Part shown: one piece after another, positions 61,414 to 64,000 of the stretch | How positions within the stretch are numbered: the first letter of the stretch is position 1 | How the letters are laid out: every line of letters starts with the position of its first letter | Assembly (NCBI GenBank): GCA_040218415.1 | Contig: JAVJRN010000034.1 | Coordinates: 1 to 64,000, forward strand | Length of the DNA: 64,000 nucleotides | Origin: JAVJRN01 sp040218415 | Lineage (GTDB): Bacteria > Bacteroidota > Bacteroidia > Cytophagales > Cyclobacteriaceae | Direction: 5' to 3' | The notes under the pieces: generated by a model | The model's input: only the letters and a program-made list of their open reading frames with translations | The model's database searches: none | What the model was told of the DNA's origin: nothing | Program-made: the position numbers and the translations under genes

Positions 61414-63303
61414 CTAGGTTCTATTTAAGAGCACCACTCTCTCACGATCTGCTTTTTGAACCTCTTTGATAAAGCTCCTGAAGTTTTCATATTCCTCTGG
61501 TGGATATGTCCCGCATTCAAATTCAAACTTTCTTACAAAAAGATAACGATCATCCTTTTTGACACATGACCGAGTGTATTTCCCATATTTGGTTTCTATG
61601 GCCTTCTGGGAGATTTCCTTCTCTGCGTGATAATTGGAAGGTAAAATAAGCTCGATCGTATCTACAGAGGAGTATGGGTATTTGATACAAATGGGATATT
61701 TCCTTTCCTTATCCACAAGCGTAAAGTTGTCTTCATTGGTGAAAATAAAAGGTTGGTAAAACAGTCTTTTACCAGATGGCTTAGCAAGCTTTTCTAATTC
61801 TACCTCTGCTATGAATCCTCCTACAGGTACTGGCTCGTTGGTTACTTCTTGCGTAGAAAAGGCATTGATTTTCATGCTTCCCCATCGGTGTTTGTCTTGA
61901 AACCAATCTTGTTTTTTAGACTCAGGGCCGAGCATCATCCAATTAAATCCTCGGTTTTCAATCTCCATACCTTGGTATTTACGGTCTACTTGTGCTACGC
62001 CACGTCCATCCGGTTCTAAGAATATTTGCGCTTTGGTTGTTTGCAGGTTATCCTCCTTAGTGTATTGCTTTGTTTTGATCAGATGCCCCCCATCTTCAGC
62101 TATGAGCAGGGCATACCTATTGCCGGTAAATGTGCCTTGGTTACCAAAAGGATTGGTTTGGGAAGTGCATTCCAGCCAAATGGTATCCTTTTGCGTTGGT
62201 ACGGTCAGGATCACATGATTGAAGTAATCATCAGGGAAATCAGGAAAAAGCTCTTCAGGCCGAGATCCTCCGCTTATTAGTGTGTAAAAGGAAGGAATGC
62301 CTATTGCTTTTAAAATGCAATGAGTATAAAAGCTCAAAGCCTTACAATCACCATATTTCTGCTCATGGACGAAACCTGATTCAAAGGGCTGTAACCCTCC
62401 TATGCCCAATTGTATACTTACGTATCGCGTGTTTTCTTGGAGGTATTTATACACCGATCGAATGGAGTCCATTCGTGTAACTCCTGTCACATATGGGAGT
62501 ATTTCATTGATTTGCTTCGACGTAAGTGTATTTCTAGTTTCGTTCAATCCATAAATCCACTTTCCGTAGCTCTGCCATGAGCTCATATCGCCTTGTCTGC
62601 CATCCAATATAAAATCAGTTGGAGCTGGGTATACTCTTGGGGATGTGCTTAAATGATTTGAAAGAACTTCGTTTTGATACCCTTTCAAATTTTGGACAGA
62701 CCAAAAATAGCTGTGATTGAATGGTGCTTCAAAAATGGAATCTGCTTCTGTGTTGAACATTCTGAAGCGGATTGGCCTTTCTAATTGGCTGGTGATCTTT
62801 AGGTCACTGGAGATCACGCTTTGCTTTTCAGTATTCTGAGGCGTCCAGGTAGGGAAGCTATAAGAAGAATTGTAATCCATAGTGTAATCCACTTCTAGAA
62901 AATACGGATATTTCTTATAGGTGATGTTCAAATGCTTGTAACGACCATCCGCTGCTACACTTGAACCTTTGGCACTGAAATCTCCAAAGTCTTTGAGCTT
63001 ATAGGACTCCAATTTTTCGCCATTTGAGTCATAAAGAACAACTGAGGCTTTTTTTATAGTGCGATCATCATCAAAATAAATCCCCAGTTCATTTCTGCCA
63101 TGAGCAAAGCTGTTGAGAATCGCTACTTTATACGAGCGATTGAGTTGGCTTTTTGTTAGACCTTCGATATTGAAATCAGTGTGATCATAAATGATCACTT
63201 CGTTCATAGTCGCTTTCAAGGAGTCTGGAATGCTGGCTATGGTATTTTGCCCCATGGTGCCAAATGCCATCCAGATAAAAAGTAAAGTGAAAATACCCCG
63301 CAT
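61414..63303 (-). CDS. DUF3857 / transglutaminase-like exported protein
   Basis: This 629-residue protein has a signal peptide (MRGIFTLLFIWMAFGTMGQ). An N-terminal DUF3857 domain (residues about 30-230) is followed by a transglutaminase-like core with catalytic Cys320 in QKYGDCKALS and His363 in YFNHVIL. The third position reads WLECTSQ, with Glu where the usual WLDxT motif has Asp. The C-terminal part (about 430-629) is beta-rich and DUF3858-like. Such proteins occur widely in Bacteroidota, mostly without known substrate; peptide or protein cross-linking or cleavage in the periplasm is possible. It ends with no obvious terminator and lies 4 bases after a related gene. Confidence 0.82.
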   Translation of the reverse strand: MRGIFTLLFIWMAFGTMGQNTIASIPDSLKATMNEVIIYDHTDFNIEGLTKSQLNRSYKVAILNSFAHGRNELGIYFDDDRTIKKASVVLYDSNGEKLESYKLKDFGDFSAKGSSVAADGRYKHLNITYKKYPYFLEVDYTMDYNSSYSFPTWTPQNTEKQSVISSDLKITSQLERPIRFRMFNTEADSIFEAPFNHSYFWSVQNLKGYQNEVLSNHLSTSPRVYPAPTDFILDGRQGDMSSWQSYGKWIYGLNETRNTLTSKQINEILPYVTGVTRMDSIRSVYKYLQENTRYVSIQLGIGGLQPFESGFVHEQKYGDCKALSFYTHCILKAIGIPSFYTLISGGSRPEELFPDFPDDYFNHVILTVPTQKDTIWLECTSQTNPFGNQGTFTGNRYALLIAEDGGHLIKTKQYTKEDNLQTTKAQIFLEPDGRGVAQVDRKYQGMEIENRGFNWMMLGPESKKQDWFQDKHRWGSMKINAFSTQEVTNEPVPVGGFIAEVELEKLAKPSGKRLFYQPFIFTNEDNFTLVDKERKYPICIKYPYSSVDTIELILPSNYHAEKEISQKAIETKYGKYTRSCVKKDDRYLFVRKFEFECGTYPPEEYENFRSFIKEVQKADRERVVLLNRT

Positions 63304-63307
63304 AGCA

Positions 63308-64000
63308 TTATATCTTTTTGAGAATAATCATTTGGTTATTTTTCTCAGCCACTAATTCCATAAACTGTTTTAATCCTGGATAGTCTTCTGGCGAAAAATC
63401 CTGCTTATCAATACTGGCTTTACTTAGAACAGTAATTTTATTGCCAATTTGAGAGGAATTATAAAGAAATGATCCTGCTTCGTTTGGCATTCTGACGATG
63501 GATGGAGGTGGCAATTCTGCCCTATATCCTTCAGGAATTTCAATAGTGACCAGTATTTGCTCGGTAATTTGATAAGGAAAATCAACGGGTGAAAAGCGCT
63601 TTTCTCTTTTGAATTGATTCTCAGTAGTTGCTCCATACCGCATAGGGTTGATGTAGATCATGTCATCCCCTAAGAAATCATTTACCAGATCAAAATTATA
63701 ATATACCTGATTTGCTTTGCTTGACTTATTGTACTGAAAATTTTCAATTTCACCCTCCACGAATTTTTCAGCAAGCTTGGCTCGATAGTCTTCTTCACCA
63801 TTCTTTTTGATGCGCTGATATACGCCCAATGCGGCGTGGTGTTCTTTTTTGATCTCATAACTACATCTCATTTCATCTTCATTGAAGGATATTTGACCAG
63901 TGATAGAGGAATTGTGTTGTCCATTTTTTAGTGACACCCACTCTCCACCATTTTCGGTGACTAACCAGCCATTATAGTTATGGCACTTGATAGGTAGCAT
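63308..64000 (-). CDS. C-terminal part of a second DUF3857/transglutaminase-like protein, partial
   Basis: The gene continues beyond the right edge of the window, so only the last 230 or so residues are visible. They lack the catalytic core. The pattern (GQISFNEDEMRCSYEIKK, NFDLVNDFLGDDMIYINP, the FPYQITEQILVTIEIPEGY strand and a final FSPEDYPGLKQFMELVAEKN) is like the C-terminal region of the neighbouring DUF3857 protein (ETKYGKYTRS, YPPEEYENFRSFIKEVQ). It therefore appears to be a tandem paralogue in the same operon. Confidence 0.7.
   Translation of the reverse strand: MLPIKCHNYNGWLVTENGGEWVSLKNGQHNSSITGQISFNEDEMRCSYEIKKEHHAALGVYQRIKKNGEEDYRAKLAEKFVEGEIENFQYNKSSKANQVYYNFDLVNDFLGDDMIYINPMRYGATTENQFKREKRFSPVDFPYQITEQILVTIEIPEGYRAELPPPSIVRMPNEAGSFLYNSSQIGNKITVLSKASIDKQDFSPEDYPGLKQFMELVAEKNNQMIILKKI

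Noticed and set aside
1..64000. CRISPR arrays, tRNA or rRNA genes, insertion sequences, prophage
   Set aside because: I looked for regular short repeats, T-loop signatures and transposase or integrase motifs and found none. The holin-like gene at 51611 has no phage neighbours.

Overview
The window looks like ordinary chromosome from a member of the Bacteroidota, most likely a marine or soil Cytophagales. The evidence is indirect but consistent. The DNA is AT-rich, Shine-Dalgarno sequences are scarce, and several genes carry the phylum's TAnnTTTG -7 promoter element. SecD and SecF are fused, SecA lacks its C-terminal zinc motif, ribosomal protein S16 has a long Ala/Glu tail, and AccD has lost most of its zinc ribbon. 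There is a DUF4834 protein and a kynurenine pathway cluster. I see no tRNA, rRNA, CRISPR array, prophage or insertion sequence.

Layout. 1-3.7 kb: a secreted M19 dipeptidase, an unknown lipoprotein, and a membrane protein with a zinc-ribbon-like tail. 3.8-6.9 kb: the kynurenine operon (nbaC-kynU-kmo), which feeds tryptophan carbon towards quinolinate. 6.9-12.4 kb: a TerB-like protein, a CrtD-type carotenoid desaturase, an MltF-like lytic transglycosylase and dxs, so isoprenoid precursor supply and pigment modification are close together. 12.5-17.6 kb: scpA, ndk and a tight operon nrnA-FKBP-FKBP-rdgB-udk. 18.2-21.2 kb: secDF. 21.3-26.3 kb: an amidohydrolase and a three-gene ferric-iron ABC transporter behind a perfect 29-bp palindrome. 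26.4-26.9 kb: a small membrane protein and PspC, preceded by a sigma-54-like promoter. 27-34 kb, minus strand: an arginase-fold protein with altered metal ligands, an nqrF gene split by an in-frame TGA, accD, DUF4834 and carB. 34.4-40.2 kb: lpdA-odhB-sucA, the complete 2-oxoglutarate dehydrogenase complex. 40.4-43.2 kb: rpsP-rimM-trmD-(624-bp gap)-rplS. 43.3-49.1 kb: dapF-secA-SPOR lipoprotein-M20 hydrolase. 49.1-52.3 kb: two divergent phosphate-transporter-like genes and two small envelope proteins. 52.3-58 kb: an AraC regulator, an acyl-CoA dehydrogenase, an unknown anchored protein, a 55-aa protein ending in a Cys-x-x-Cys motif, and a GH16 lipoprotein. 58-61.4 kb: a 7TMR-DISM histidine kinase and LuxR-type response regulator flanked by inverted copies of a 79-bp repeat. 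61.4-64 kb: two tandem DUF3857/transglutaminase-like proteins, the second cut by the window edge.

Most genes are housekeeping. The points most worth a second look are the in-frame TGA in nqrF, the inverted repeat bracketing the two-component system, the sigma-54-like site before the PspC pair, the palindrome before the iron transporter, the arginase-like protein with two changed metal-ligand positions, and the unlabelled 55-codon gene at 55681-55848. I found no clear novel defence or mobile system here. Motif positions and alignments were made by eye.
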